Below, piece by piece: positions 8,017-17,283 of a stretch of 31,942 nucleotides of DNA (positions are counted from its first letter, which is position 1; each line of letters starts with the position of its first letter). Under the pieces are notes generated by a model. That model was not told where the DNA came from. It was given only the letters and a program-made list of their open reading frames with translations, and searched no databases. The DNA is from JAUWMV01 sp964562425 (lineage in GTDB: Bacteria; UBP14; UBA6098; B30-G16). The position numbers and the translations under genes are program-made. The DNA lies in assembly GCA_964562425.1 (NCBI GenBank), contig CAZLTJ010000017.1, positions 1 to 31,942 on the forward strand, read 5' to 3'.

Positions 8017-8703
8017 TTAGTTTATTCCCATCTCACTAAAATGTCCATCTTTTAAGTTCAATATGCGTTCAGCCCTCTTTGCAAGTTCAATATTATGTGT
8101 AGCAAATATTACAGTAATATCTTCATTATTCCTGAGCTGTTCAAGATAATCCATAAATACTTCGGAATTCTTCTCATCGAGATTCCCTGTCGGTTCATCC
8201 GCAAGAAGTAATTGAGGTTTATTCATAAGGGCTCGAGCCAATGAAATACGTTGCGCTTCTCCTCCGGAAAGTTGTCTAGGATAATGATCTGCTTTATTAA
8301 GAATGCCAAATACTCTAAGGAACATCTTAGCTCTTTTAATCGTACCCCTACCATTTTTGCCGGAGATCAATCCCGGAATAATTAAATTTTCCAAAGCTGT
8401 AAATTCTGGAAGAAGGTGATGAAACTGAAAAACAAAACCAATTGTGGAAGCTCTTATTGCTGCTTTTTCGGGATTAGATAACATATTATAATCAATTCCA
8501 TTCAGGATGAACTCACCCTTAGAGGGTTCATCAAGAAATCCAACTAGATGAAGGAACGTGCTTTTCCCAACCCCTGATTCACCCACAATAGAAACAAACT
8601 CACCTCGTTCAAGCTCAAAATCAAGATCCTTTAATACAATAAGTTTGTCTTCTGGCATATGAAACCATTTCCAAATTTTGTTGCACTGAAAAAAAGGTTC
8701 CAT
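8017..8703 (-). CDS. lolD: LolD/MacB-type ABC transporter ATP-binding protein
   Basis: A 228-aa cytoplasmic ATPase with Walker A GESGVGKST (41-49), the Q-loop in GFVFQFHHLLPEF, signature LSGGEAQRISLARAL, Walker B LLLADEPTGNLD and the switch His in FATHNIELAK. GEFILNGIDY and the FVFQFHHLLPE segment match LolD, which powers extraction of lipoproteins from the inner membrane, and the closely related MacB/FtsE-like group. No LolC/LolE permease is encoded in the window, so the partner must be elsewhere and the substrate is inference. AAAGGGA precedes the ATG. It is the first gene of the tight run ending in punA. Confidence 0.88.
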   Translation of the reverse strand: MEPFFQCNKIWKWFHMPEDKLIVLKDLDFELERGEFVSIVGESGVGKSTFLHLVGFLDEPSKGEFILNGIDYNMLSNPEKAAIRASTIGFVFQFHHLLPEFTALENLIIPGLISGKNGRGTIKRAKMFLRVFGILNKADHYPRQLSGGEAQRISLARALMNKPQLLLADEPTGNLDEKNSEVFMDYLEQLRNNEDITVIFATHNIELAKRAERILNLKDGHFSEMGIN

Positions 8704-8721
8704 GATAATCCCTTTAAAGTA

Positions 8722-8749
8722 GTAGGCCTACACAATCGCATAGGCCTAC
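8722..8749. repeat. Inverted repeat GTAGGCCTA-N10-TAGGCCTAC upstream of lolD
   Basis: Perfect 9-bp arms (8722-8730 and 8741-8749) flank the 10-nt loop CACAATCGCA; each arm contains the palindrome TAGGCCTA. It ends 19 nt upstream of the lolD start, close to its RBS, and about 100 nt beyond the VWA-gene stop. No U-tract follows on either strand, so it is a poor intrinsic terminator. An operator, a 5'-UTR hairpin or a dispersed REP-like element are all possible. The rest of 8704-8849 shows nothing I can support. Confidence 0.6.
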
Positions 8750-8849
8750 AATATTCAGATTATTCAAATATCTCCTACGGATATCGCTTTTTCATGTCAT
8801 ATCAAATTCAATAAACCATAATGAAGTATTATCGTTCATCTTCAAGAAT

Positions 8850-11795
8850 TTAATGCTTCAATGTCAGTATTCCATCGCTAGTGCACAGAACCCAATAACC
8901 TTTACCCGGAAAGATGTTATAGATATCACCAGAGATATAAGTGTGCGTAATTGCATCCCAATAATAAAGGCTGGATTCTACTAATATACCTGCAGGTTCT
9001 GTTTCTATATAAGATGGTGTTCTCAATGTGCCTATTAAATTCCAACCTCTATAAACTAATATTGAAGTTTCATCTTTAGGGATACCAGCAACATGAGCTT
9101 CGCCTTCCGCTATTGTATAAATCCAGAACCCATGTCCTTCACGAGGTAATTCATTGAAGAAGAAAGATTTAGTTTTTGTATCATATTCCATAGGACTAGC
9201 AAAGATGTCTGGGATTAAATCTGTCCAACCCGGCATATTCATTATTACAGGTAATCCGATAAGATTCCATCCACTGCTATAGGTAAAGTATTCATGAACC
9301 GGTAATGGTTGTAAATAAGTGATTTCAATTATTTCATCGGCTTTGTAATTATAAACGGAATCCTGTTTCATATCCAATACATTGTTAAGTCTGAATATAC
9401 CATCGGGTAGATTTCTGGGGCTCCATCGTATAGAACCCGGATAATCGTGAGTTATTATTATCCAACTTGAAGGTAAATTAAATGTGTTACGCATATCTCT
9501 CTGCAATTCTTTTATCGATGGAAATACTGGATCATCAATAAACGAATATGCATAGGTCTCATCTGGGACATGAATAAATCTAATATCCAACTCCGGATCG
9601 TAACCTTCAGATGCGCCATCAGCACAGCCAATTGCAATAATAGTAGATTTTTGTAATCCTGTGGCGGTAACCCCTGTAAAAGTCATTGGATGAATCCAGC
9701 GATGTGGTCTAAATTTGACCATAACCATACCGTCAGTAGGACAAACCTTGCCATAACCTTCATTTAGAATAGCAGTAATATAATGCATTGTCGAATATGA
9801 AGCTCCCGGAACATCCAAAATATTAGCTTTTATCTTGAAGAATATATTCGAGCGTTGTAATGGTATACTTCGACTTCCTTCGACATATAGCACGTCATCT
9901 CCACGAATCTCCCACGTTACATCCGAGCCTGTTGATGCAGTATACGCTGTTATAATATCCTCAATCTCCATAATGTCCTTATTAAATCCTATTTCAAACT
10001 CAAAATCAGTTACGCTAAATCTGCGAGGATCGGAGCAATACATTGGCAATAATAATTCAGATGCAGGTGCTACAATTGTGTCTTTAAAAGCTAGAAGAAG
10101 ACAATCGATAAAAAACGACCAGCATGCAGATGAAGTATTTGGACCACAATAATCCTCGCTAACATTGTCGCCACCGTAAACACAAACCTCAACAGTATCT
10201 CCCACCGTGAAGTGATACCTTTCTCCTAGTGTAAGAGTGAGAATACCACCGCTGAAACGGACATCGGGAGATATGTTGTTTCTTAGAGTATCAGTTTCAT
10301 TAACCACAAAGAAGAGAAGTGAAGGATCGACTCCTGAAAGAACATCAGTTACTTTAACAGTGATATCATCCGGTTGACGCCCAATAACCTCGCGATTATA
10401 AGGATGATAATCACTATAAGTCGGGGGTACAAGATCCATTCTAAATGTATTTGTTATTGGCACTTGTTGTGGACATCCACTGCTATCAGTCATGTAAACT
10501 ACAGCATAGTCTATTCTATTACCTGAACGGAATTCTCCGGGGAAGGGAGTATATGTAACAACGCTATCAGAAAATGTTAATCTGGGATCAGGGAATTGTC
10601 TTATATTGCCGTTAACATCAAAAACAATTGTATTAGGCCAAATACCCCAATCGGTATCCCACACTTTTATTTTTAACTCCTGTGAACCACATGCCGACCA
10701 AATGTTTTCACGTGGCCAAAGATTTTCACCTTCAGGTGGAACACATACACATCCCTCTTGATCAAATCTACCGCCAAGGATCAAACTGTCCGTAGTTCCC
10801 CATTTAAATAAGATTTTGAATGCAGATGGACCCCCCGGAATGCCACTATAATCTATACGATAGATGAATTCAACAATCTCACTATCTTCGATATCGGTTT
10901 GTATAATTGTAGTATCACCCATAAGAGTGAGACCCCAACCCGCTTGAATAAATCCAGACATAGTATCAATGGTGGCACCGGTGTTATTCATAACTCTAAC
11001 CTGAATAGTTTCGTAAGTGGGCATTGCACCTATAATGCCAGCGAAAATCGCAGCGAACCCACTACCCAAAGGGAAGACAGGCATATCAGCTGTTATAGAT
11101 GATAGCTTACCGTACCAGCGATAAATATCATTGGCAGTTTCAAATGGGGTACATGAGTGATGGGTTGGGGCAGTTTTAGTTACAATAAAACACATTATAG
11201 CATCTTTAACCATTGCTATTTCTATGTCTGACGTATCATATTCAGCATGACAATCAGGACATGCAATATCTCTCTGGCAAAATCCTGCATCGGTTACCAA
11301 TAGAATTACTCTCCTTGCACCCATTCGCCACTCCATAGAATCTCTAGCCCACATCATAGCGTCTAAGGCTGTTTCTGGTGAGTCACCACCACCGTCAGTA
11401 CCAATACCTGCAAGACAGGCTTGTAAAAACAAAGAATCACCTTTAAGTTCTGTACCACATGGAATATTTGGATAATCACCAAAGGTAACAACGCCAAATC
11501 GAGCATCGTATCCTGCAATTGTCATAATTCTCACAAATTCATTCATATTGTTTTTAACGCTCGCAATAGCTGAGGTCATACTTGAAGTAGTATCAAGGAC
11601 AAAAATAATGTCAACCTTTCCAATCTCCTCAACGCAAGAAAGTATAAGGTTGAAATCCTCATCCATCTGTTGTGCGAAATCTAAGTTTGTACCGTTTCTA
11701 TTAATGCTCAGATTTATTATCTCCAATCCTTTGGATTCCGCAAAAACAAAACCTGAAAGACTAACTAACAACACCACTAAAAGAATTCTTCTCAT
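8850..11795 (-). CDS. Large secreted VWA-domain protein with Ig-like, cohesin-like and WNLIG repeat modules
   Basis: A 981-aa extracytoplasmic protein of unknown role. Signal peptide 1-19 (MRRILLVVLLVSLSGFVFAES). A von Willebrand A domain follows at about 60-260, with the metal-ion adhesion site reading DTTSS (D68, T70, S72), plus GGGDSPE near 135-141 and D169 in LLVTDAGF. Two Ig-like stretches (about 370-460 and 465-563) end in CGPN...ACWSFF. A cohesin-like domain is at 565-695 (VAPASELLLPMYCSD, FEFEIGFN, FFKIKANI). The shared D.D....P/W..LP.G module is at 710-830, and two GWNLIG...G(F/Y)W(I/V) repeats are at 842-900 and 917-970. It ends TLKH with no T9SS sorting domain, unlike its neighbours. 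AAGGAGGG precedes the ATG by 6 nt. The fit is a surface adhesion or scaffold protein; this is inference. Confidence 0.88.
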   Translation of the reverse strand: MRRILLVVLLVSLSGFVFAESKGLEIINLSINRNGTNLDFAQQMDEDFNLILSCVEEIGKVDIIFVLDTTSSMTSAIASVKNNMNEFVRIMTIAGYDARFGVVTFGDYPNIPCGTELKGDSLFLQACLAGIGTDGGGDSPETALDAMMWARDSMEWRMGARRVILLVTDAGFCQRDIACPDCHAEYDTSDIEIAMVKDAIMCFIVTKTAPTHHSCTPFETANDIYRWYGKLSSITADMPVFPLGSGFAAIFAGIIGAMPTYETIQVRVMNNTGATIDTMSGFIQAGWGLTLMGDTTIIQTDIEDSEIVEFIYRIDYSGIPGGPSAFKILFKWGTTDSLILGGRFDQEGCVCVPPEGENLWPRENIWSACGSQELKIKVWDTDWGIWPNTIVFDVNGNIRQFPDPRLTFSDSVVTYTPFPGEFRSGNRIDYAVVYMTDSSGCPQQVPITNTFRMDLVPPTYSDYHPYNREVIGRQPDDITVKVTDVLSGVDPSLLFFVVNETDTLRNNISPDVRFSGGILTLTLGERYHFTVGDTVEVCVYGGDNVSEDYCGPNTSSACWSFFIDCLLLAFKDTIVAPASELLLPMYCSDPRRFSVTDFEFEIGFNKDIMEIEDIITAYTASTGSDVTWEIRGDDVLYVEGSRSIPLQRSNIFFKIKANILDVPGASYSTMHYITAILNEGYGKVCPTDGMVMVKFRPHRWIHPMTFTGVTATGLQKSTIIAIGCADGASEGYDPELDIRFIHVPDETYAYSFIDDPVFPSIKELQRDMRNTFNLPSSWIIITHDYPGSIRWSPRNLPDGIFRLNNVLDMKQDSVYNYKADEIIEITYLQPLPVHEYFTYSSGWNLIGLPVIMNMPGWTDLIPDIFASPMEYDTKTKSFFFNELPREGHGFWIYTIAEGEAHVAGIPKDETSILVYRGWNLIGTLRTPSYIETEPAGILVESSLYYWDAITHTYISGDIYNIFPGKGYWVLCTSDGILTLKH

Positions 11796-11821
11796 GGAAA
11801 CCCTCCTTATAATTCTTTCGA

Positions 11822-11850
11822 AATTTACAAATAATCCATTTAATTGTCAA
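11822..11850 (-). promoter_or_regulatory. Putative sigma70-type promoter of the VWA protein gene
   Basis: On the minus strand a perfect TTGACA (11850-11845), a 17-nt spacer and TAAATT (11827-11822) lie 27 nt before the ATG at 11795. The VWA gene can therefore be transcribed independently of ugd, which ends at 11911. Confidence 0.55.
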
Positions 11851-11910
11851 CTGAGATTTTCATGTCTCGACTAATTGAGTATTATAATCTATATAATTGG
11901 AAATTTCAAC

Positions 11911-13231
11911 TTATGAATTACGTCCAATCGATATTAATTTAATTTTTTTTTCATAATCTTGAGCATTATATATTCTCCGACCGTCTATAACTACTGGTTT
12001 ATTCATTAGCTCTGTAAATTTATTGCTCTCAATTCTTTTGAAAATTTCCCACTCTGTGACCACAATAGCACAATCAGCACCTCTAAGAGCAATATCTGGA
12101 TCAGTAGTGTATTCTATTTTATTGCCCAATTCGCTTTTAACTCCATCGATAGCTTTAGGGTCACAGGCTATAATATTTGTGGCTCCTCGATTTAACAACT
12201 TTTGTATTATTTTGAGAGATGGTGCTTCTCTTATATCGGAGGTTTCTGGTTTAAAGGACAATCCGAGTATTGCTATTCTCTTATCGTTTAGATCACCCAA
12301 TTCCTTTAAAGCCAGTTCTACTATGTGATTAGCTTGAAAGTCATTTCTTTGCAATGCAGCTTCTACAAGCATCGGTTTTACGTCATTAGCATAAGAAAAA
12401 TGCTTCAGTGCATTAAGATCCTTAGGTAAACACGATCCACCGAAACCAGCGCCAACTCCAAGAAATTTCCTCCCGATCCTATTGTCCAATCCCACAGCAT
12501 TCATTACATCGACGACATCCACGCCTGGGATTTTCTCGGCAAGTTCAGCCATTTCGTTAGCGAATGAAATTTTTATCGCCAGAAATGCATTTGAACTATA
12601 TTTAACTAATTCTGCAGATTCTGTGCTCATTGCAATGATCTTATCCGTTGGAAAACCATCATAGAAATCTTTGAAAAACATTTTAAGGTAGCTCACAACT
12701 TTCCCATCATCAGAACCAATAACGATTCTGTCCNNNNNNNNNNGCATTACCCTCCCTGAGAAACTCAGGAACAAATGCGACTCCGAAATCAACTCCATCT
12801 TTCCGACCGGAAATTCTCTCGATTGTATTTTTTACAATATTATTTGTCGTTCCCGGTATTACGGTAGAACGAGTTACAATAATTGAATAATGATTGAGAT
12901 TTTTGGCAATACCCTCAGCGGCTTTCGATACATAATCCAACATTATCTCTCCGTTTTCCATAGAAGGTGTTCCTACACTTATCAATATAAGGCTTGCATC
13001 TTGGAGCGCTTCATTTAGATCATTTGTAGCGGTTAAATTACCAGACATGACGGATTTTTTTAAAACATCGTTTAATTTAGGTTCATAAAACGGTGCATGA
13101 GCAGCATTAATCTGTTCAATTTTTCTTCCATCTATATCGTTACAGATTACTCTGTATTTTTTTGACAGACAAGCTGCATCCACGAGACCAACATAACCCG
13201 ATCCTATCACAGCAATTTTTGGATCAACCAT
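11911..13231 (-). CDS. ugd: UDP-glucose 6-dehydrogenase, one gene interrupted by an assembly gap
   Basis: This enzyme oxidises UDP-glucose to UDP-glucuronate with two NAD+, feeding surface polysaccharide synthesis. The N-terminal half (from the ATG at 13231) has the Rossmann motif VIGSGYVGL (8-16) and continues through TRSTVIPGTT to VPEFLREGN. The C-terminal half starts at DRIVIGSDD and contains the catalytic cysteine in GFGGSCLPKDLNAL and the NAD/sugar-binding FKPETSDIREAPS. The halves are in different frames only because ten placeholder Ns at 12734-12743 stand for sequence of unknown length. The family usually has about eight residues between EGN and DRIV (24 nt) and here only 13 nt are shown. 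A strong AGAAGGAGAG RBS precedes the start, 20 nt after the upstream secreted-protein gene. A UDP-sugar dehydrogenase of the ManNAcA type is less likely. Confidence 0.9.
12734..12743. other. Assembly gap (10 N) inside ugd
   Basis: Ten unresolved bases. The flanks read LREGNA and DRIVIGS, which are neighbours in UDP-glucose dehydrogenases separated by about 7 residues, so the true gap is about 21 nt, not 10. The apparent frame change and the two overlapping open frames across this point are artefacts of the placeholder. Confidence 0.97.
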
Positions 13232-13250
13232 CGACTCTCCTTCTCGTTAC

Positions 13251-16200
13251 TTACCTTAATAAATAAACCTTTTTCGAAATCGTTGAATTGCTAGTTGTCA
13301 ACTTGACAAAATAGATTCCCGAAGGCATTTGAGAACCAACATCATCTGTACCGTTCCATATATAAAGACCTGTTAAGTCTTTTGTATCTTTACTGTGCAA
13401 CAGTCTAACTTTATGTCCAGAAATATCATAAATAGAAATTTCTAAGTAGTCCAATTCCGGTATTTCAAAGTAAATTTCTACGGCATTGTTGAATGGATTA
13501 GGTCGACATTCGAGAACAGCCACTTTAGAGGGAATTTTGAAGGCTTCAATTTCAATCGTTGCGTTCTTTGAAAGCCAAGTATCTGTTGAAGAAACATCAA
13601 TTTCCTGTTTGCCATCGATTAATGTAATTATCACGCCTTCAGGAATAGAGTATTTGTCCCAAGTCAGTTGTGCACCAATAGGAACTTTTAGTAAGTATTT
13701 CCCATCGGGCTTAACATCTCTGCTTAACAAAAATTCATCACATTTAAAACCTGAAATCCCTGAATTGGCATCCGGTGGTGGAGGTGGTAAAACTATATCA
13801 TAGTGATCCAATCCTCTTTTTGAGTTTGCCTGTTTCGCTAAAATAAACCGTTGCTCTCCCGTCATAATCTCGAATGAAAACTCGGGATCATAGTATTGAA
13901 ATGATCTCTTCGGTCTGCCGTGTAGGAATAATTCACAATCATCTAAAACCAGGATCCAATAGCCCAATCCAGTATAAATATCCGTCGAAACAGCTTTATA
14001 TTCATAATCACCACAAGCGTCGAAATAGTATATGGAACCTACAATTGATCCCGAAGGAGATGACGAAATATCCGAGAGAGGGAATGAACCACTGCTTGAA
14101 TAAGGAACTCCTATTAAATTCCAACCTCGTTCTAAATCAACAAACATATCGGTGTATTTCATACCAATCAGAAATGCGTTTGTTATCTCACCTACATATA
14201 TCCAATAACCTTCGAAAGGATTGGCATCGTATACTATTTCATAACTTCTTAAATCTGAGTTGTAATGGTATCCATAGCTTAAAGCTCTGGGAACAAGGTC
14301 TAATATAGGAGTGGATGTTTTCGGTAAAATCGGGAAGCTTACTAAATTCCAACCAGGACATAGACTCATTGAATCTATGTGGAAATTCCCTCGGAAATAC
14401 CTTATTTCAATATCTACTGTGTTTTTAACAATAAAAACTGTATCAGATTTCATATCTATATTGAATTTGCCTGTGGAAGTTTCATAAGATAGGATCAATA
14501 TACCTTCGGGCAATCCCCATGTGCGCCATGAAATTGTTAATGAATCACCAAGGGGTATCGATATAAACATTTTCCACGTAGCCATTGAATCTTCGACATT
14601 TCTCATATCTCGATTCAATCGTGTAAGGAAAGGATCGGTTTTATCGATATTTACAAAATACAGGTCCATCCCCCCAAAACTTGGCACAGACGGCAGATCC
14701 ACGCCGGGATCGAAGCTATCTGAAGCTATTTCGGACATCCCAAAAGAGGCGCTTGTTGTAGGGAAATTTGTGCCTTTGAACAACATGTTAAGCATCCATC
14801 CAAATGGATCCGACCCGAGTATAATCACTCTTCCATTATGTGTCTTATATTCAATTGTTCCATGATTTAGCGATACATTGCCGAATTTAATGGTTGTATA
14901 AGATTCTAAGCTTATTATACGGAATCGTATTTTGAAAAGAACACCCTCACCCAAAAGAAACGATCCAATGCCGCTTATCCTTGCTAATCCCGAGCCTAAA
15001 ATCTCTATATCAGGATCGAACCAATCTTCAGTTAGTGTGCCATCGGTTATAATATCTGTGGGTCTCAATACGGAATCGTTGTATTTGATTTCTATTTCAA
15101 AATTGTTTATTTTTAGATTAGAAATATCGTCAATAGTCATGGGTATTTCCACAAAACCATCAGGTTCAACAATAGTATCTGGCAAGAATAGGTCTACGAT
15201 CCTTACAGAAAAACACCAGGTTTTCGATGATGTGATATGGTTCGGTCCACAGAGATCAGGTAGGATATCCGTAGCATCCCTGAGCGAAAGGCAAAAAGTG
15301 TCCCAATCCTCAAATTGCATTATCCCTGCTTTATTAAAATCAAACCAAATTGTATCGTTGAAATATTCCAATGCAGGATCGCTTACACGATATCCTACAC
15401 CATTAACAGAAAAATGAATTGAATTCGGATCAACAGCTCTCTCCACATCCCATAATTCCAATGTAGCAACAAAAGGTTTAGTCGAAGTGAAAATTATATC
15501 GTTAGGCGGATAAGCATCACCTATTTGTGGCGGTCCAAAATCTGTAATAAATTGTCCCGCAGCAGTATTCCCGATACAACTGAATGAGTCACTAAGAGCT
15601 AATATCCCAAAATCGTATAACTGATTATTATCCCACGAACTTGAAGGTTTAAATTTCAATAAAGAGTCACCCTGAATTGTCAATCTTGAATCAGAAAGGT
15701 CCAGTGTTTCGCTGTCAACGGTAAAAAGCAATTCCTCAATTGGATTTGCATAAGAAATATTAAATAATAATTCCTGCCTTTCACACGATGACACAGCGCC
15801 AAGAAAAGGAGATCTCAAATCAACATGCGGTTTGATAATGCTGGCAAGTTCAATTTTCCTGCATGCAATGAAGACCGAGTCTGTGGATGGTGAAGTTACT
15901 TTTACACAAATCGAATCACCCATTGTACCAACTGAATCGATGCATATTTTCCAATGCGTGGTTGCAGATTGACCAGAAAGAAGTCGATCTGGACTTAAGA
16001 AATTTACAGGTGAATATCCAGAATCGAGCGTCATACCATCAGGAAGAATTATCTCACCTTCAGTATTATCTAATATAAAACTCAAACCATTAGTGAAGAT
16101 AAGAAGTACCTCAAACGGATTAGGGGCATAGTCACAGTCCTTCACCTTTGGAAATTCAGGGATTTGGAGAACCAATTCGCCAGGAATTTCCTCACCTAAT

Positions 16201-17177
16201 CCATAATATGTGGAAACAATAAGTGTATCATGTGCATCGATTGGCTCGGACCACCACCAGAGCAAAACTGCAGAATCGGTATATCTCTCATCCCAGTGAT
16301 AATAACTATCGTTCCAACTATATCCGTATAAACTACTCCAATAACCTATTCCAAATCTTGTAGGTGGTACAGCATCATACCCGCACATAATCCCGAGAGC
16401 GACAAGTTGGTCGGGTGGACCTATAGGTCCTAGCGGATCTGCATAAGCATACCAATAACATGGGAACGGAACAGGTTCCCCCGGCAAATTCCAATATAGT
16501 GCAGAAATACCACTTGTATAACCAGCGGAAGTTGCGATTCGTGCACTGTCGTTTCTATCGATCATTGTGTCCAGAAAAAGCAAAACACCGATATTATGGC
16601 TCAGACTATCGTTATTAATAATAACGTATTTAATAAAAACAGTACCTGTTGTATAATCTGGATATTCAAGATAAACCGGTTGAAGTATCTGCCGAACCTC
16701 GATATGTTTCTCCGGAATAACCCAAGTTCCGTATATATAGTTTGAATCAGGATTAGTGGGCCAATTTACTATGCTAAATCCACTACTAACTACCATTGTT
16801 CCGTCCGCAAAATCAGTACCTGAGGCATGATTTGGAGTACGTGGAGTTTTGTAACTCTTTCCATCTACTCGAACAGCTGTCCATGAAGACCAAGGAACAA
16901 TAGTATCATAATCAGACCATGTTTTCCCATGGTTATACATAAGTCTCTTTCGAGCCAAAGAGTCGCTTGTGGTTATGTAAAATCTACCGCTATCCGGAGC
17001 CAGGAATACTTGTACATAGTCGTTTTGAACACTAATATTTCTCCGGGGAATAATTTTGGAAGACATAATGCGATCCAAATCCCCATGCAAATCCCCTAAA
17101 GCTTCTTTTAAGGATTCATTAGCCCATGTTAATGAATACAATAATGTTAGAATAATTAATAATTTCATCCATTTCAT
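13251..17177 (-). CDS. Very large modular secreted protein with cohesin-like domain and T9SS-type sorting domain
   Basis: A 1308-aa predicted surface protein of unknown function. The start is the ATG at 17177, not the upstream in-frame TTG at 17195, because GGAGG lies 5-6 nt before this ATG and the TTG would sit over the RBS. Signal peptide MKWMKLLIILTLLYSLTWA. A large N-terminal region (about 45-345) is rich in W, Y and D. Ig-like segments follow (about 455-655, the last ending CGPN...WCFSV). A cohesin-like domain is at about 660-790, the D.D.P/W..LP.G module at 810-930 and again at 1105-1215, and two GWNL(V/I) repeats start near 942 and 1018. The C-terminal T9SS sorting domain is at about 1220-1308 (CRPNPFNNAV, ISIYDISGHKV, MPSGIYFVKL). 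It shares its module plan with the 981-aa protein, so the two are paralogous surface proteins. ugd follows after 19 nt. Confidence 0.87.
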   Translation of the reverse strand: MKWMKLLIILTLLYSLTWANESLKEALGDLHGDLDRIMSSKIIPRRNISVQNDYVQVFLAPDSGRFYITTSDSLARKRLMYNHGKTWSDYDTIVPWSSWTAVRVDGKSYKTPRTPNHASGTDFADGTMVVSSGFSIVNWPTNPDSNYIYGTWVIPEKHIEVRQILQPVYLEYPDYTTGTVFIKYVIINNDSLSHNIGVLLFLDTMIDRNDSARIATSAGYTSGISALYWNLPGEPVPFPCYWYAYADPLGPIGPPDQLVALGIMCGYDAVPPTRFGIGYWSSLYGYSWNDSYYHWDERYTDSAVLLWWWSEPIDAHDTLIVSTYYGLGEEIPGELVLQIPEFPKVKDCDYAPNPFEVLLIFTNGLSFILDNTEGEIILPDGMTLDSGYSPVNFLSPDRLLSGQSATTHWKICIDSVGTMGDSICVKVTSPSTDSVFIACRKIELASIIKPHVDLRSPFLGAVSSCERQELLFNISYANPIEELLFTVDSETLDLSDSRLTIQGDSLLKFKPSSSWDNNQLYDFGILALSDSFSCIGNTAAGQFITDFGPPQIGDAYPPNDIIFTSTKPFVATLELWDVERAVDPNSIHFSVNGVGYRVSDPALEYFNDTIWFDFNKAGIMQFEDWDTFCLSLRDATDILPDLCGPNHITSSKTWCFSVRIVDLFLPDTIVEPDGFVEIPMTIDDISNLKINNFEIEIKYNDSVLRPTDIITDGTLTEDWFDPDIEILGSGLARISGIGSFLLGEGVLFKIRFRIISLESYTTIKFGNVSLNHGTIEYKTHNGRVIILGSDPFGWMLNMLFKGTNFPTTSASFGMSEIASDSFDPGVDLPSVPSFGGMDLYFVNIDKTDPFLTRLNRDMRNVEDSMATWKMFISIPLGDSLTISWRTWGLPEGILILSYETSTGKFNIDMKSDTVFIVKNTVDIEIRYFRGNFHIDSMSLCPGWNLVSFPILPKTSTPILDLVPRALSYGYHYNSDLRSYEIVYDANPFEGYWIYVGEITNAFLIGMKYTDMFVDLERGWNLIGVPYSSSGSFPLSDISSSPSGSIVGSIYYFDACGDYEYKAVSTDIYTGLGYWILVLDDCELFLHGRPKRSFQYYDPEFSFEIMTGEQRFILAKQANSKRGLDHYDIVLPPPPPDANSGISGFKCDEFLLSRDVKPDGKYLLKVPIGAQLTWDKYSIPEGVIITLIDGKQEIDVSSTDTWLSKNATIEIEAFKIPSKVAVLECRPNPFNNAVEIYFEIPELDYLEISIYDISGHKVRLLHSKDTKDLTGLYIWNGTDDVGSQMPSGIYFVKLTTSNSTISKKVYLLR

Positions 17178-17211
17178 TTTTTCCTCCTTTCCCAACTTTC
17201 CCTTCGATTAT

Positions 17212-17239
17212 ATATTATTCAAAATGGTTGAAATGTCAA
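17212..17239 (-). promoter_or_regulatory. Putative sigma70-type promoter of the 1308-aa secreted protein gene
   Basis: On the minus strand a perfect TTGACA (17239-17234), a 16-nt spacer and TAATAT (17217-17212) lie 34 nt before the corrected ATG at 17177. It probably also drives ugd, which starts 19 nt after this gene. Confidence 0.55.
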
Positions 17240-17283
17240 ACTTAACAGGTTAGTTTGAATTACACTATCAAATTTTATCATAT

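Noticed and set aside
11911..13231. Two overlapping genes (12710-13231 and 11911-12798) instead of one ugd
   Set aside because: Both halves are consecutive parts of one UDP-glucose dehydrogenase and the overlap arises only by reading through ten placeholder Ns.
13486..15417. Several 100-160-aa plus-strand ORFs over the 1308-aa gene
   Set aside because: They lie antisense to a clear coding frame with signal peptide and conserved modules; no RBS or family features.
17178..17195. Start at 17195 (TTG) for the 1308-aa secreted protein
   Set aside because: It would place the start within the GGAGG RBS that lies 5-6 nt before the ATG at 17177, and the extra residues would spoil the signal peptide.
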